Notes: generated by a model not told the origin, from the sequence alone. 64,000 nucleotides of DNA from Campanula takesimana (GCA_026119855.1 JAOWBW010000255.1:1-64000), one strand, 5' to 3'; shown: positions 1 through 12,266, counted from the first letter of the stretch. Numbers and translations are program-made.

Positions 1-216
1 TGTGCTAGGCATGTTTCCGCTGTGTATGTATTAAGTTTGGTTTTAAATTTTCTTGTCTAGAACTCGGGTTGTGAGCTAGTATAGCTCCTTACTCTAGAGT
101 ATATATATCATGTCAGTTTGTAAACAAATGTCATTAAGTTTTTTTTGTTTCTCTTAGGCACTCCCATCCAGGTTCGAGGTCTATTAGGGGATCCCGGGAA
201 ACCTGGGGGCGTGTCA
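1..216 (+). mobile_element. 3' end of the 5' LTR of gypsy element A
   Basis: This stretch matches the last part of the complete LTR at 4769-7269 (position 1 corresponds to about 7054) with only scattered differences. It ends in GTGTCA just before a primer binding site, so it is the right end of a 5' LTR whose left part lies outside the window. Confidence 0.9.
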
Positions 217-219
217 GGT

Positions 220-231
220 TGGTATCAGAGC
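220..231 (+). other. Primer binding site of element A
   Basis: TGGTATCAGAGC lies 3 bases after the LTR end. It is complementary to the 3' end of plant initiator tRNA-Met and would prime minus-strand DNA synthesis. The same site occurs in elements D, E, F and J. Confidence 0.9.
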
Positions 232-357
232 TACCCTGGTTTAGCTACCCTGTTTAGCTACCTTGGTTTGCTCTAAGTCTTGATAGGGTCTATGGCCTAG
301 GATGGGTGAGTCTTTGGGGTGTTATTAATAACGCTGAGTGTGTTACCTACTGGTACA

Positions 358-1270
358 ATGAGTTCTGAGGTACTAGTGGCAGTAATCAGTTGAGATCTAT
401 AACTCCTCAAGAAGAGATGGTTGATAATGTAGACTGGGATTATCCTAATCGCCTTACAAGGTTCTTGAAGCTGAAACCTCGTAGTTTTGTGATGGATTTG
501 ATGCTAAGAAGGCAGAGGAATGGATTGAAAGTATTGAGAAGATCTTTACACCTTGAGATGTGCAGGTGGTGATAAGGTAACCTTTGCAACCTTTAAACTT
601 TAGAAAAAGCCGCTGAACATTGGTGGCAAGTGTTGAGTAAAAGCTGGGAACTGGAAGGTGTACCACAGACATGGGAGAATTTTCTTAAAGCTTTTAAGTC
701 ACATTTATTCCAACAGTGGTCCAAGATAGAAAGGAGATGGAATTTCTTAATCTGGAGCAGGGAAGTCTGACAGTGGGGCAATACTCAACCAAGTTCACAA
801 AATTGGCTAGGTATTGTGATCACTTAGTTCCAACGAAGCCAAGAAGGCACAGAGGTTTGTTAAAGGGTTGAGGACTGAGTATAGGAAGCAACTTCTTTCT
901 TTACAGCTCACTAGTTATCAGCAAGCAGTGGAGAAGGCTTATACTATTGAAAATGATATCGAAGAACACAAGGTGAAGTTGGGAACAACCCATGACTGGT
1001 CGAGTATCAGAGAAAACAGGGATCTGGTTCTAAAGGTGGTAAATATGGCCGCCAAGATCGTCGATTCCGACAGCCAACTGAAATCAAAGGAGTGTATCAA
1101 CTGGTTCGAGGACAACAGTCCAAGGTTCCAGGAAAGTATGTGGTTTTTGTTCGAAAAAAGGTCATTCTGAAGACAGTGTTGGCTAAAGCAAGGAAAGTGT
1201 ATAGTGTGTGGTGAAGCGGGGCACTTTGCTAGAAATTGTCCTAAAAGTAGAGGAAATAAGTTGGGGGTAC
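358..1270 (+). pseudogene. Ty3/gypsy gag, element A (frameshifted)
   Basis: Capsid/nucleocapsid region of a chromodomain-type gypsy element. The start is the ATG at 358, the position used by sister element E (ATG at 42113, minus strand). The frame is lost within the first codons: one base is missing after ATG-AGT-TCT compared with E. Further shifts split the region into short pieces, including one at 868-1170. The nucleocapsid CCHC knuckle is still readable near 1198-1257 (C-x2-C-x4-H-x4-C, with GHFARNC). It cannot give a full-length product. Confidence 0.85.
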
Positions 1271-4200
1271 AAGTCAACCAGCCCTCAGGTTCCAAGAGAG
1301 ATAGTGGGGGTCGACCAAAAGTTCAGGGTCGAGTGTTTGCTCTTGATCAGCAGGGTGTAGCTGAGTCTTCTGGCGTCATAGGAGGTATTATATTACTTTC
1401 TAGTACGAGAGCGCGAGTCTTGATAGATCCAGCTCTCTCTTCTTATGTTGCATCTCATTTTGTGTCGCATTGCATGTTCTTCCTGATTCTATGCCTTATG
1501 TGCTAGAAGTATCTTCCCCTATGGGAGATTGCATGTTTACTTCTGAGGTTTACAAGAAATGTGAGGTTCTTGTGGGTGATCATGCCCTTCTTGCTGACCT
1601 AGTCGTGTTACCTATAAGGGACTTTGACGTGATTCTTGGCATGGATTGGCTATATGTGCATCATCATTTGTTGATTGTTATAGAAAAGTAGTAACTTTTT
1701 CTATTCCTGGTTTGCCTGATTTTACTTTGAAGGTGATAGGCTTTATGTGCTATAAATGTTATTTCTGCTTTAAAGCTAGAAAACTTTTATCTCGTGGTTG
1801 TGCGCGGGTATCTCTCATGTGACTTGATCAGAGTTATCTGTTCCCAAGATGGAGGATATTCCTATTGTGTCTGAATTTTCAGATGTTTCTCTTCTGAGTA
1901 TAGCATGCCACCTGATCGAGAGCTGAGTTCTGTATTGAGTTATTACCAGGTACAGCACCAATCTCTAAAAGCACCTTATAGAATGGCTCCAGCTGAGTTG
2001 AGAGAGTTGAAAACACGGCTTGAGAATTGCTTGAAAGGGCTTTATCAGGCCTAGTATATCACCGTGGGGTGCACCAGTGTTATTTGTCAGAAAGAAAGAT
2101 GGGACTCTGCGATTGTGTATTGATTACAGAGATCTTAATCAGGTAACTATCAAGAACAAATATCCGTTACCTCATATTGATGACTTGTTTGATCAGCTTC
2201 AGGGTTTCAGTAGTGTATTCGAAGCTTGACTTGAGAAGTGGTTATCATCAGTTGAAAATCAGATCTGAGGATATACCAAAGACAGCTTTCGTACCAGGTA
2301 TGGGCATTATGAGTTTATTGTTTATGCCATTGGTTTACACAATGCTCCAGCTGTATTTATGGATTTGATGAACCGTATATTCAAGCCATATCTTGATTGC
2401 TTCGTGGTGGCATTCATTGATGATATCTTGTGTATTCTAAATCACGGGCTGAGCATTGAACAACATCTCAGAGTAGTATTACAAGTTCTTCGTGAGAAAC
2501 AATTATTTGCAAAATTCAGCAAATGTGCTTTCTGGTTAGAAGAGGTTTCATTCTTGGGCATGTTGTGTCGCTACTGGTATTGCAGTAGATCCTTCCAAAG
2601 TTGAAGCGTTGTCAACTGGAAGAGGCCACTACAGTGACTGAAATCCGTAGTTTCTTGGCTTGGCTAGTTATTATCGGAGGTTCATTGAGGGATTCTCCAA
2701 GATTGCTACTCCATTGACTAATATGACTCGAAAAGCTATTTCTTTTGAGTGGAATGACAAATGTGAAGCAAGTTTTCAGGAGTTGAAGGCGTTTGACTCT
2801 ACAGCTCCAGTCTTGGCTTTGCCTAATGGTTCTGAGCATTTCATGGTTTATACTGATGCTTCTAAAGAAGGATTGGGTTGTGTTCTGATGCAAGATGGCA
2901 AGGTAATAGCTTATGCTTCTCGAAAATTATCCTTATGAAAAGAATTATCCTACTCATGATTTAGAGTTGGCTGCGATTATCTTTGCTTTGCATAAATGGA
3001 GGCATTACTTGTATGGAACTAAATTGAAGTCTTTACTGATCATAAAGCTTGAAGTACTTGTTTTCTCAAAAGAGCTTAATATGAGGCAACATAGATGGAT
3101 GGAGAAATTGAAGGATCATGATTGTACTATCCTTTATCATCCAAGAAAAGCAAATGTTGTGGCAGATGCACTGAGCAGAAAGACTTATATTCTTGCTTGA
3201 TGATTCGTGAATGAGATTTTTGAAGATTGTGTGATTGGAGTCCTTATGAATCAAATCATGGAATTATTCATTGCTAATATAAGGCTACTTCAGATTTACT
3301 CCAACAGATCAAAGAAGCTCAGGTAACTGATTCTGAAATTGCAGAAAATCATTAGTGGAATGAATGAAGGAAAGCAACCAGATTTTTCTTTCAACAGTGA
3401 TGGAATTCTTACCTTCCAGAGTCGAGTTTGTATTCCAGTTGATCCTAGAGATAAAGAAGAAAGTTTCTTGAAGAGGCTCACAAAGCCAAGTATATATTCA
3501 TCCTGGAAGCACTAAAATGTACCAAGACTTGAAGAAACATTTCTGGTGGAACAATATGAAAAGAGAAATTGCTGAGTATGTATCCAAATGTTTGACTTGT
3601 CAACAAGTAAAAGGTGGAACATCAACGTCCAGCAGGTTTGTTGCAACCATGGAATTCCAGAGTGGAAATGGGAGCATATCACGATGGATTTTGTGACTGG
3701 TTTGCCACGTACCAGACGAGGCCATGATGCTGTTTGGTTATAGTGGACAGGTTGACCTAAATCAGCTCACTTCTTGTCTGTTTCCATGGGATATTCATTG
3801 TCTCAGTTGGCATCTTTGTATGTTCAGGAGATAATCCGACTGCATGGGGTTCCTGTGAGTATTGTATCTGACAGAGATCCTCATTTTACTTCTCGATTCT
3901 GGCAGGCTCTTCAGGGTGCCATGGGTACTAAATTGAATTTCAGTACTGCTTTTCATCCTCAATCTGATGGGGCAATCTGAGAGACTTATACAGATTCTCG
4001 AGGATATTTACGTGCTTGTGTTATTGATTTCAATGCAGTTGGGATACTCATCTTTCTTTGGCTGAGTTTGCTTATAATAATACAGTTTTCATCTAGCATT
4101 GAAATGGTTCCATATGAGGCTCTTTATGGCAGAAAGTGTCGATCTCCTATATGCTTGGGATGAAGTGGGAGAAGCTAGACTCTTGGGTCCTGAAATGGTT

Positions 4201-4734
4201 CAACAATCAGTTTGAGAGTGTGAAACTCATTCGAGATAGATTGCGCCACAGCTCAGAGTAGACAAAAGAGTTATGCAGATCATCGTAGAAGGGATCTTGA
4301 ATTCCAGGTAGGTGACTTTGTATTCTTGAAGGTCTCTCCTCGTAGAGGTATAAAGAGATTTGGAAGAAAGGAAAGTTATCTCCTCGTTATATCGGTCCAT
4401 TTGAGATTTTGAAAGAGTTGGTAAGTTGGCTTATAAAGTGGCTTTACCTCCTTCTTTATCTGGTATTCATGATGTATTCCATGTATCTATGCTTCGCAAG
4501 TATATGGCAGATGAATCCATGTTCTTGAGTATGAGGCTATTCCATTTCAGCCTGATTTGTCTTATGAGAACATCCTGTGAAATTCTTGACTGGAAAAGAG
4601 CAAGTATTGCGTACCAAAAGGATTCCTATTGGGAGGTCCTTTGGAGAAATCATGAAATTAAAGAGGCTACTTGGGAAACCGAGAAAGAGATGCGAGATAA
4701 ATACCCGAGCCTATTTGAAAATCTTGGTAAGTAA
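1271..4734 (+). pseudogene. Ty3/gypsy pol, element A (protease, RT, RNase H, integrase, chromodomain; decayed)
   Basis: Domains appear in the normal gypsy order but in many broken frames. The protease region (about 1380-1680) has lost the residues after LIDP that E keeps as LIDPGSS. The RT region runs about 1980-2600 and keeps the FIDDIL box near 2415. RNase H has YTDASKEGLG near 2850. Integrase has its HHCC zinc-binding part near 3500-3610, a MDFVTGLP segment near 3690 and the SDRDPHFTSRFW segment near 3870. The C-terminal WRNHEI/TWETEKEMR segment (about 4635-4700) is the chromodomain-like tail of Tekay/Del-type chromoviruses. Dozens of small indels against element E make it a clear pseudogene. 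The last frame ends at TAA 4732-4734. Confidence 0.85.
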
Positions 4735-4752
4735 AATTCGTGGGCGAATTTT

Positions 4753-4768
4753 CTTTAAGGTGGGAGGA
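4753..4768 (+). other. Polypurine tract of element A
   Basis: A purine-rich run (TTTAAGGTGGGAGGA) lies immediately before the 3' LTR start. It would act as the plus-strand primer. The reverse complement of nearly the same run lies at 37691-37706 in element E. Confidence 0.8.
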
Positions 4769-5213
4769 TGTAACACCCATCGAATTTCTTGTTAAATATT
4801 TGACATATTGTTTAATACTGAACTTGCATATTATGTGTTAGTTTTACTTGGGTTAAATTTAACGCTTTAAATAGTTAAGGTGGTTAAATGTCTAGTTTTG
4901 ACTTTTGGGTCATTTGTGAAATTGGACTTTAGGGGTCTTTTTGTTAAAAGTGAAACTTGAGGGGCCTAAGTGTCAATTCCCGAAACTGAATGTATATCTT
5001 GTTGGGTTTTGCCTGAGAAGGCATTTTTACCCAATTCTCTTCTCGTTCTTTCTCTGTTTCATAACCTAGGTTAAAAGTTTTCCCTATTCTCGACTCCACT
5101 AGTTTTAATTATCCCTCCGTTCTTGATTCTGATCCCGGATTAATATTCGTGGCGTTGAATAGAGCGTTCCAGGCCGAACAGAAATAAGTTTGGGTCAACT
5201 TGATTTTGACTAG

Positions 5214-6851
5214 GTAAGTTATTAGATTCCCCTTGCTTGTAATAACATGCATAAATGTTATTCTCGATATTTGTAAATGTAATTTCGTGTTTTGGGGCGA
5301 TTTTTGTGTACTTGTAATTATAGGACAAGGGGAGTATAAAAAATTGGTAAAAAGGGAAATTATACTTGAACAAATTGTTTTTTAAGTAGCTTTTTATGCC
5401 CTGGGTATTGTTAAAACGTTAGTAAAAGTTACTCCTACGCTTGGGACGGAGAATTGTTAAGTTTGAACTCAGGGGAAAACTACCAAATTGTACCGAGCAC
5501 GGTCGTCGCCTTTATTTGGCACGGTCGTGCCAAATATCACCTTTAGGCAAATTTTCCTCGACAGTGTTGGCACTCGTGTGCCTTTTATTGGCACGGTTGT
5601 GCCGAAAATTAGTTTTGTGTGAGAACTCTCGACCTTGAGGCACGTCGTGCCATTTTTGCACGCGCGGTCGTGCCAAGTGGGAATTCTGATTTTCCTTCTT
5701 GAATTGTTTCCTCCATAACTCTATAGAAAGTCGAATCAAGATCCGAAAGAAGCTGAATACCTAGACTTAGAGGGCTATTCAAAGACTAAATTAATGAGGT
5801 TTTAAGGTGATTGTATGGCGCACCTAGTTAGGTGTTTTAGGACATTGAACTTAAGTATAAGAGTAGTTAGCTCTTCCTTATGTCTTGAAAGTGCTATGAA
5901 CAAGCACTAATGTGTTATACTTGTTGTACACCTTAGAGGCATTAGCATAAGGTCGTAGACTTGAATCCTAAGAATAGGATTGGGATTTTGTAAGAGTAAA
6001 TGTATAACTCTTATACATGCTTGAATGTCCAAAATTGGAATTATAATTTGAATATAAGATAATAAAATCTTGTACTTGACTTGACACCAATACATTGTAT
6101 GGTAGTGAACTTTAAAGTGCTATAAACAAGCACTAACGTGTATGAGACATGTTCTTGTTGTGTATGTGCAAACATTGCATACATTTGCTTGATACAAGGT
6201 GACTTCTTGATTACTTGAAGCATGTCCTTGTTGAGCTAGTCCACTACTCTTGGATTGGTTTTTTCTTCTCCCGTAGTTCAAGTAAATATCTACGTTACCT
6301 TCTTGTGTGAGTCCAGCTGGTTCTCCTTGCTTGTTCGAAAATGTATAGGTTCACGCTTGTCGCGAGAGCTGGGGTTTAAGTGACAATCGGTCCCTATGTA
6401 TTTCCGCCTGACCCCTTACTACCGGCCATAGTAAGGGCATAGCTTCCTTAGTTGGAGCAATAAGCCTGACTTAAGTGAATGCTAAACTCCTGTCTTGAAC
6501 ATCTCGTGAATAATCATGAGTACTGATATGGGGAATGACACTGGTTACCCGGTCTTCTGATACATACTGAATAATCAGTTCTTGTTATTGATCGTGATTG
6601 TCAAAGTAATACAAGCTACGACAACAATGGTATTCTTGGGAGGAATAAGGAAGGAAGCAATATCCTTTATACTTGCTGATTAGCTTTATGTGCTATTTGA
6701 TGAGTGGATTATCCTCTCATATACTTGTTACTTGATGATACTTGTATATTGTTTACTTGAGTATCTACTTGAATTGCATGATAACATGTCATGTAGTTGC
6801 ATCTAATAGCTTACTGAGATTTATCTCACCCTTTATTTGTTTCCCCCCCAG
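5214..6851 (+). other. Candidate intron inside the A-type LTR
   Basis: The left boundary is TAG|GTAAGTTATT, close to the plant donor consensus. The right boundary is a CTTACTGAG branch-like sequence, then a pyrimidine-rich run ending CCCCCCCAG|GA. Both ends are conserved in the E and F LTRs (donors at 44426 and 30575, acceptors at 42683 and 29333 on the minus strand). No transcript evidence is available here; this is an inference from conserved signals. Confidence 0.35.
5497..5678 (+). repeat. GC-rich quasi-palindrome array in A LTR
   Basis: Several degenerate copies of GGCACGGTCGTGCC: six-base arms (GGCACG/CGTGCC) around a two-base centre, separated by AT-rich spacers. It is about 730-910 bases into the LTR. 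A better preserved set of the same motif is in element E. Confidence 0.85.
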
Positions 6852-7269
6852 GAAAGGAAGGATAGTGCGCAGTGAGGCTCGACATAGTTGGGAGCTTACT
6901 TCGCAGGTCGTGATTATTTTGGGGCTTGTGTCCTTTTACAGTTGGTGAGGACGATGTTTTATGGGTTTGTAACTCCTTATTTTGGGGGTAGACAGTCTTG
7001 TTTAGTTCTTGTTGTCACTAGACATCTTGTATAGTACTCTTAATGCCAGCTTATGTGCTAGGCATGTTTCCACTGTGTATGTATTAAGTTTGGTTTAAAA
7101 TTTTCTTGTCTAGAACTCGTGTTGTGAGCTAGTATAGCTCCTTACTCTAGAGTATATATATCATGTCAGTTTGTTAAACAAATGTCATTAAGTTTCTTGT
7201 TTCTCGTTAGGGCACTCCCATCCAGGTTCGAGGTTCTATTAGGGGATCCCGGAACCTGGGGGCGTGTCA

Positions 7270-7766
7270 ACCTTGGCTCACTATCACCTACGAGTATCAT
7301 TTCATCATGTAACGTAGTTGCATTTTAGTAGCTTACTGAGATTTATTCTCACCCCGTTCCTTGTTTATTTGTTTTACTTAGATAAAGTCGAACCAAGGGG
7401 ATAGGTCACTTCACAAGGGAGGACGTCGGTTGATAATCCATTTTGGAAAGTAAGTGTGGTTTAAAGGTTACATTATATAAATGTATACCTTTGGGGTAAT
7501 GTAACCGAGACTTATCCTGTATTACCTGTTTTGTTAAAGTGTGGTGATTGTACGTTTGTAAGTAAAGTGTGTAAGCCCTTGGGGATAAGTACTTTTGGTT
7601 GTAAACTTTATTTGTGGGTGTGTTGAAATGAAAGTTTTTAAACTTAATGATTTTGTGATATGAAACTTTTATAAAAGAACATTCGAACATTTTTCTAACG
7701 TGTTTTATGACGTCTTCCGTGCGTGTCCTGAACGTGGGGCCAAGTAGGACCACGGGTTGGGGCGCG
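7270..7766 (+). mobile_element. Truncated 5' LTR of gypsy element B
   Basis: It starts abruptly after the A LTR with a segment that matches 12919 onward in B's 3' LTR (AACCTTGGCTCA). It continues through the conserved AGTTGCAT/GAGATTTATTCTC block and ends GGGGCGCG before a degenerate primer site. The left part is missing, consistent with A having inserted into B's 5' LTR or with a deletion. Confidence 0.75.
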
Positions 7767-7774
7767 TAGTTATT

Positions 7775-7786
7775 TGGTATTAGAGC
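7775..7786 (+). other. Degenerate primer binding site of element B
   Basis: TGGTATTAGAGC differs by one base from the intact TGGTATCAGAGC. It is followed by the TAGGTTGTAGATGG leader also found after the primer site of element J (63397 onward). Confidence 0.75.
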
Positions 7787-7882
7787 TAGGTTGTAGATGG
7801 TCTAGAATGACTAAGTGACCTAGGAGGGTAGTTGTGTATAGGGTGAGTAACGTTGAGAGTCTTATGCAGGTACTGATTGAAA

Positions 7883-8800
7883 ATGGTTGGGACAGGAGGA
7901 GATCAGTCAGGGCCTTCAAGGCAAGGGAATGTTTGAAGCAGCCATGAAACCTTAAATGATTAAAGACAAGGAATAATCTCAAGTACGTCTCCGAGATATG
8001 GGTTAGAACAGTTCTTAAAATGAAATCATAGGCTATGATTGAGAACCAGATGTGGCTATATGGAAAGGTGGATTGAATCGATGAGAAATATTTGATGTTC
8101 TAAGATGTTCTGATAAAATCAAGTCAGGTTTGCTACTTATAAACTGAGTGGAGCTACTGAGTACTGGTGGAAAGCTTGAAGACCAATTAGGATGAGACTC
8201 ATGTACCCTATACTTGGGAAAATTTTCTAAAGAAATTCAAGGAACATTCATTCTTCGGGTGGATCAAGACAGAAAGAAATGGAGTTTCCTCAACTTGGAG
8301 CAAAATGCTATGTCTATGGCTCAGTATACATTTAAATTCATGGAGTTATCCAGGTATTGTACTCACCTAGTTGCAACTGAGGAGAGGAAGGCAATGCGAT
8401 TTGTGAAAGGATTGAGAACTGTGATCCGAACTCACTAGTATTTCACAGTACAGGTGTTCAAGATGCAGTTGCTAGAGTTTATCAAGTGAGCACCATATTG
8501 AAGAACATAAGAGGAAAGTTTGAACTATCAGGTGCTGGAAGGCAGGTAAACCTCAACCACAGCATGATGACAATCGAGGAGGTCAGGGAACATCATTACA
8601 AAACAACGAAAACCTCAGGAGCATCAATGGACATCAATCAAGGTAACACCTCGGGAAATAAGTAGAATATGTAACTATTGTCAAAGGAAGGGCATTCTGA
8701 TGAAAGGTTTTGGAAAAAGTTGGTAAGGTGTTTGAATTATGGTCAGTTTGATCACTTTTCAAAGGGATTGTCCTAGAACCAGGAATGTATCATTTGGGGG
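7883..8800 (+). pseudogene. Ty3/gypsy gag, element B (decayed)
   Basis: This aligns with the open gag frame of element J (63493-64000): the ATG at 7883, the GDQSGPS-like start, and the EHFI/QDRKKWSF/LEQNAMSMAQYTFKF stretch at 8214-8438 are recognisable. A TGA closes the frame after fewer than 20 codons and further indels follow. The CCHC region around 8670-8780 has lost its regular spacing. Non-functional. Confidence 0.8.
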
Positions 8801-11317
8801 TGAGCTGGATCATCACAGGGTCAGAAGAAGGATCCTCGGGAAGCCTAAGGGCAGGTTGTGTTTATGCATTAATCAACAACAGGCTTCAGATTTTCTGACG
8901 TGATAGGAGGTAATAATTTATATGTCTAGTTTTGAGGGCAAGTGCACTTATAGACCCCGGCTCATCGAATTTATATGTTCTGTGCATTTTTTGCATCTCA
9001 GTACATATGTCCTCCTGAGTCTCTTACCTTATGTGTTGAGAGGTGGTCCACTCCTATGGGGAGTGTTTGATAACTGATAGAGTGTTGCGTACTTGTGATT
9101 TGCATATTCGTGAGCATGTTGTACTTGCTGATTTAGTTATATTGCCATTGCAAGATTTTGATATTATCTTGGGAATGGATTGGGTAAATATTACCATGCT
9201 TCAGTTGATTGTTATAAAATGATTGTCACCTGATGTGCCTGAATTTACTTTTGAGGCTACTCCTCTGGGTAGGGGGATTTGTATTATTTCTTATGTGAAG
9301 GCTAGAAAATTGTTACACCATGGTTGTGTGGGATTCTTGAACAGTGTTCTCGATACAATTAAAAAGGGTTTCTGAAATAGAGGATGTGCATATTGTTAAA
9401 GAGTTTCCTGATGTATCTTCAACTGAGTATTCTATGCCTCCCAATAAGGAAATCGAGTTTTGTATTAAATTACTTTCAGGTACTACCCTGATATTTGAGG
9501 TACCTTATAGAATGGCTCCATCTGAATTGAAAAAATTGACAGTTCAATTGCAAGAGTTACTTGATAGTGGTTTTATCCGACACAGTGTATCACCGTAGGG
9601 AGCTTCTGTATTGTTTGTAAAGCACAAATATCCATTGCCTCACATTGATGATTTGTTTGATAAATTTCAAGGGTCTGTTATCTTTTTGAAATTTGATATT
9701 GAGGAGTGGTTATCATCAGTTTCAGATTCATTCTGAAGACATCTCTAAGACTACTTTTCATAGTAGATATGGTCGCTATGAGTTTCTTGTCATGCTTTTC
9801 GGGTTAACTAATGCTCCCGTTGTTCTTATGGATATGATGAATCGGGTTTTCAAACCTTATCTTGATACCTTTGTGGTTGTCTTTATCGGTGATATCCTTG
9901 TTATTCTAAATCTCGAGAGGAACATGAACAACATTTGCGAATGGTTTTGTCTGTGCTCCGAGGGAAGCAGTTATTTGCGAAATTTTCTTGGGTTTAGCGG
10001 AGTATTATCGAAGATTTATTGAGGGGTTTTCCAAGATTGTTACACCATTCAATCAGTGGACTTAAAAGTATTTACCATATATGTGGATGAAAAATGTCAA
10101 GTCAGTTTTGAGGAATTAAAGAAGAGATTGACCACTGTACTTATTCTTGCGTTACCTAATGGGAATGATGATTTGGTTATTTACAGTGATGCTTCGAGGA
10201 AGTTAACTCCTTGCGAACAGAACTATCCGATCCATGCCCTGGAACTTACTGCGATTGTTTTTGCGTTACATAAGTGGAAATATTGTCTTTATGAAACAAA
10301 GTTTGATATTTTTACAAATCATAAGAGTTGAGATATCTTTTCTCCTAGAAAGAGTTTCACAACCGACAGCGTAGGTGGATGGACTTTTTGAAGGATTGGT
10401 GTCCTTATGAATTGAGACATGGGGTGATAATTGCGAATATTCGTGCTTTGCTAACCTTAATTCCATGGATAAAAGATGCTCAAAAGAATGACCTCGAGTT
10501 GAGAAATATAGTTGATAAAACCAAAGATAGAAAATTTGAAGATCTCTCTTTTAGTCCTGAAGGAGTATTAAGTTATAGAGGACGGCTATGTGTACCAGAT
10601 ATTGATGGAATTAAACGCCAAGTTCTTGATGAGGGTCACGAGTTCAAGTATAGTATTCATCCTGGGTGTACAAAGATGTATCAGAATTTGAAACAATATT
10701 TTAAGTGGAATAATACGAAATGGGAAATATCGGATTTCGTATCAAAGTGTTTGACTTATCAACAGGTTAAAGCTGAACATCAAAGACCCACCGGTCTACT
10801 TCAACCTCTAAAGATACTTGAGTGGAAATGGGAACATGTTACGATGGATTTTGTAATAGGATTGCCTCGTACTTGAAGAAAGCATGATGCAGTTTGGGTA
10901 ATCGTGGATAGGTTGACAAAATCCGCTCATTTTTCTACCTATTGAGATTGGCTATTCGATGGAAAAGTCATAATGGGCCTTTTGAAATTATAGAAATAGT
11001 TGGAAATCTTGCGTACCATCTTGTGTTGCTATATTCTTTGGGTAAATTCATAATGTATTTCTTATCTCTGTGCTTTGCAAAAATTTGTATGATACATCTT
11101 ATATGTTATCAGAGATACCAGAAGATCTAGAACCGATATCTCTTATATAGAGCAACCAGTTCGAGTGATTGATACCAAAGTTCAAGAGTTGAGAAACAAG
11201 AGTATTCCGCTTGTTAGAATGGTATGAAGGAATCATAATGTTGAAAAGTCAACTTGGGAACTTCGGGAGGAAATGGAAAAGAAATATCCCTGGTTATTCG
11301 ATTCGTTTGGTAAGTAA
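8801..11317 (+). pseudogene. Ty3/gypsy pol, element B (segmental deletions)
   Basis: Order is protease remnant (ALIDPGSS near 8950), RT (9344-10000), RNase H (10100-10320), integrase N-terminal half (10379-10876) and chromodomain-like tail (about 11145-11310). In RT, roughly 20 codons before KYPLPHIDD are missing near 9620, and the catalytic FIDD box reads FIGD. RNase H jumps from SDAS to RKLTP, losing the KEGLG/VIAYAS segment. Integrase keeps the zinc region but then jumps near 10945 to the GPFEI segment, losing most of the catalytic core. The tail carries RNHNVEKSTWEL. The last frame ends TAA 11315-11317. Confidence 0.8.
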
Positions 11318-11337
11318 CCCTAAAATTCGGGATAAAT

Positions 11338-11357
11338 TTTCTTTAAGGAGGAGTGAT
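11338..11357 (+). other. Polypurine tract of element B
   Basis: TTTCTTTAAGGAGGAGTGA directly precedes the 3' LTR start TGTAACGACC. The equivalent in F (24362-24380, minus strand) is nearly the same. Confidence 0.75.
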
Positions 11358-12161
11358 TGTAACGACCCCAAAACCCATCCCAATTTATTTTATATTTTGG
11401 GGGATTTTAAATTGATATTATGTGTGCATTTTATGTGTTGCATAATATGTCATGCTTAGCATTACTTATTTCATTAATTGTGTTAGTTACTTGTTAGTAG
11501 TAATATTGTTAAGGGAGTTAATTGACTAAGTTGGAAACTTAGGGTCCTTAGTGGAAATATAACTATAGGGGTTGATTTGTTCAAATTGAAAGTAGAGGGG
11601 CCTAAATGGAAGTTTTTAAAATATCAAGACCCTTCTTATCCCTTGCTTTCACTCTCTACGTTTTATATTTACACTGCATAAACTTTCCTTATTCTCCCTA
11701 GGGTTAAGAAGAAAAGGTAAGTTTGATTCAATTTGATTTTCTTCTACTCAATTTATTCTCCGTTTTAAAATCTAATTATACCAAAATGTTCAGGGCGTTG
11801 AGTAGGCCATTTCTACCCGATCAAAATATATTTCATTTATACTTTTTCCGGAATAGGTAAGTTACTAATTCCCCTTTAAATGTTAAAATGGTCATATATG
11901 TTATACTTGATACTTGTAAGTGTTAATTTTGTGATTTGGGTGAATTTGGTGATACTTGTAATTTTGGGACAAAGGGAGTAGTATGAGACTTGGTTCTAAG
12001 AAGGGTTGTAATGTCCCTGGGTGAGTTTTATACTCAGGTTTAGTTGTGTTAAGCAATTGTTGTGAAGAGTATGTTAGTACTTTTGGGACGGTGGAACGAA
12101 GGGAGTAAAATTATCAAGTTATAGGCTACTAGGAAGGCCAAAAAGCCTAATCGTGCGATGG

Positions 12162-12266
12162 GGCGCGCGCTCCCTTTTAGGGAGGGCGTGCGCACTCTCT
12201 AGTGCACTCAAAAACCAACAGTCTGATCAAAGGGGGTGCGCGCTCCCTTTTAGGGAGGGCGTGCGC
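12162..12266 (+). repeat. Two GC-rich hairpin units in B LTR
   Basis: Two copies (about 12162-12194 and 12236-12266) of a unit with a core CTCCCT-TTT-AGGGAG stem-loop flanked by GCGCGC and GCGTGCGC. They lie 800-910 bases into the LTR, the same relative place as the islands in A, E, F and D, but with a different sequence. Confidence 0.8.

Larger units (their letters stand above)
4769..7269 (+). mobile_element. 3' LTR of gypsy element A
   Basis: The LTR begins TGTAACACCC after the polypurine tract and ends GTGTCA at 7269, about 2.5 kb. Its right end matches window positions 1-216, and its whole length matches the inverted LTR at 42253-44879 of element E. It contains a GC-rich quasi-palindrome array (5497-5678), a strong splice-donor-like site (5214), and a conserved GAGATTTATCTC block followed by a pyrimidine run and AG (6816-6851). 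The DNA to its right is the LTR of another family, so A sits next to or inside element B. Confidence 0.9.
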
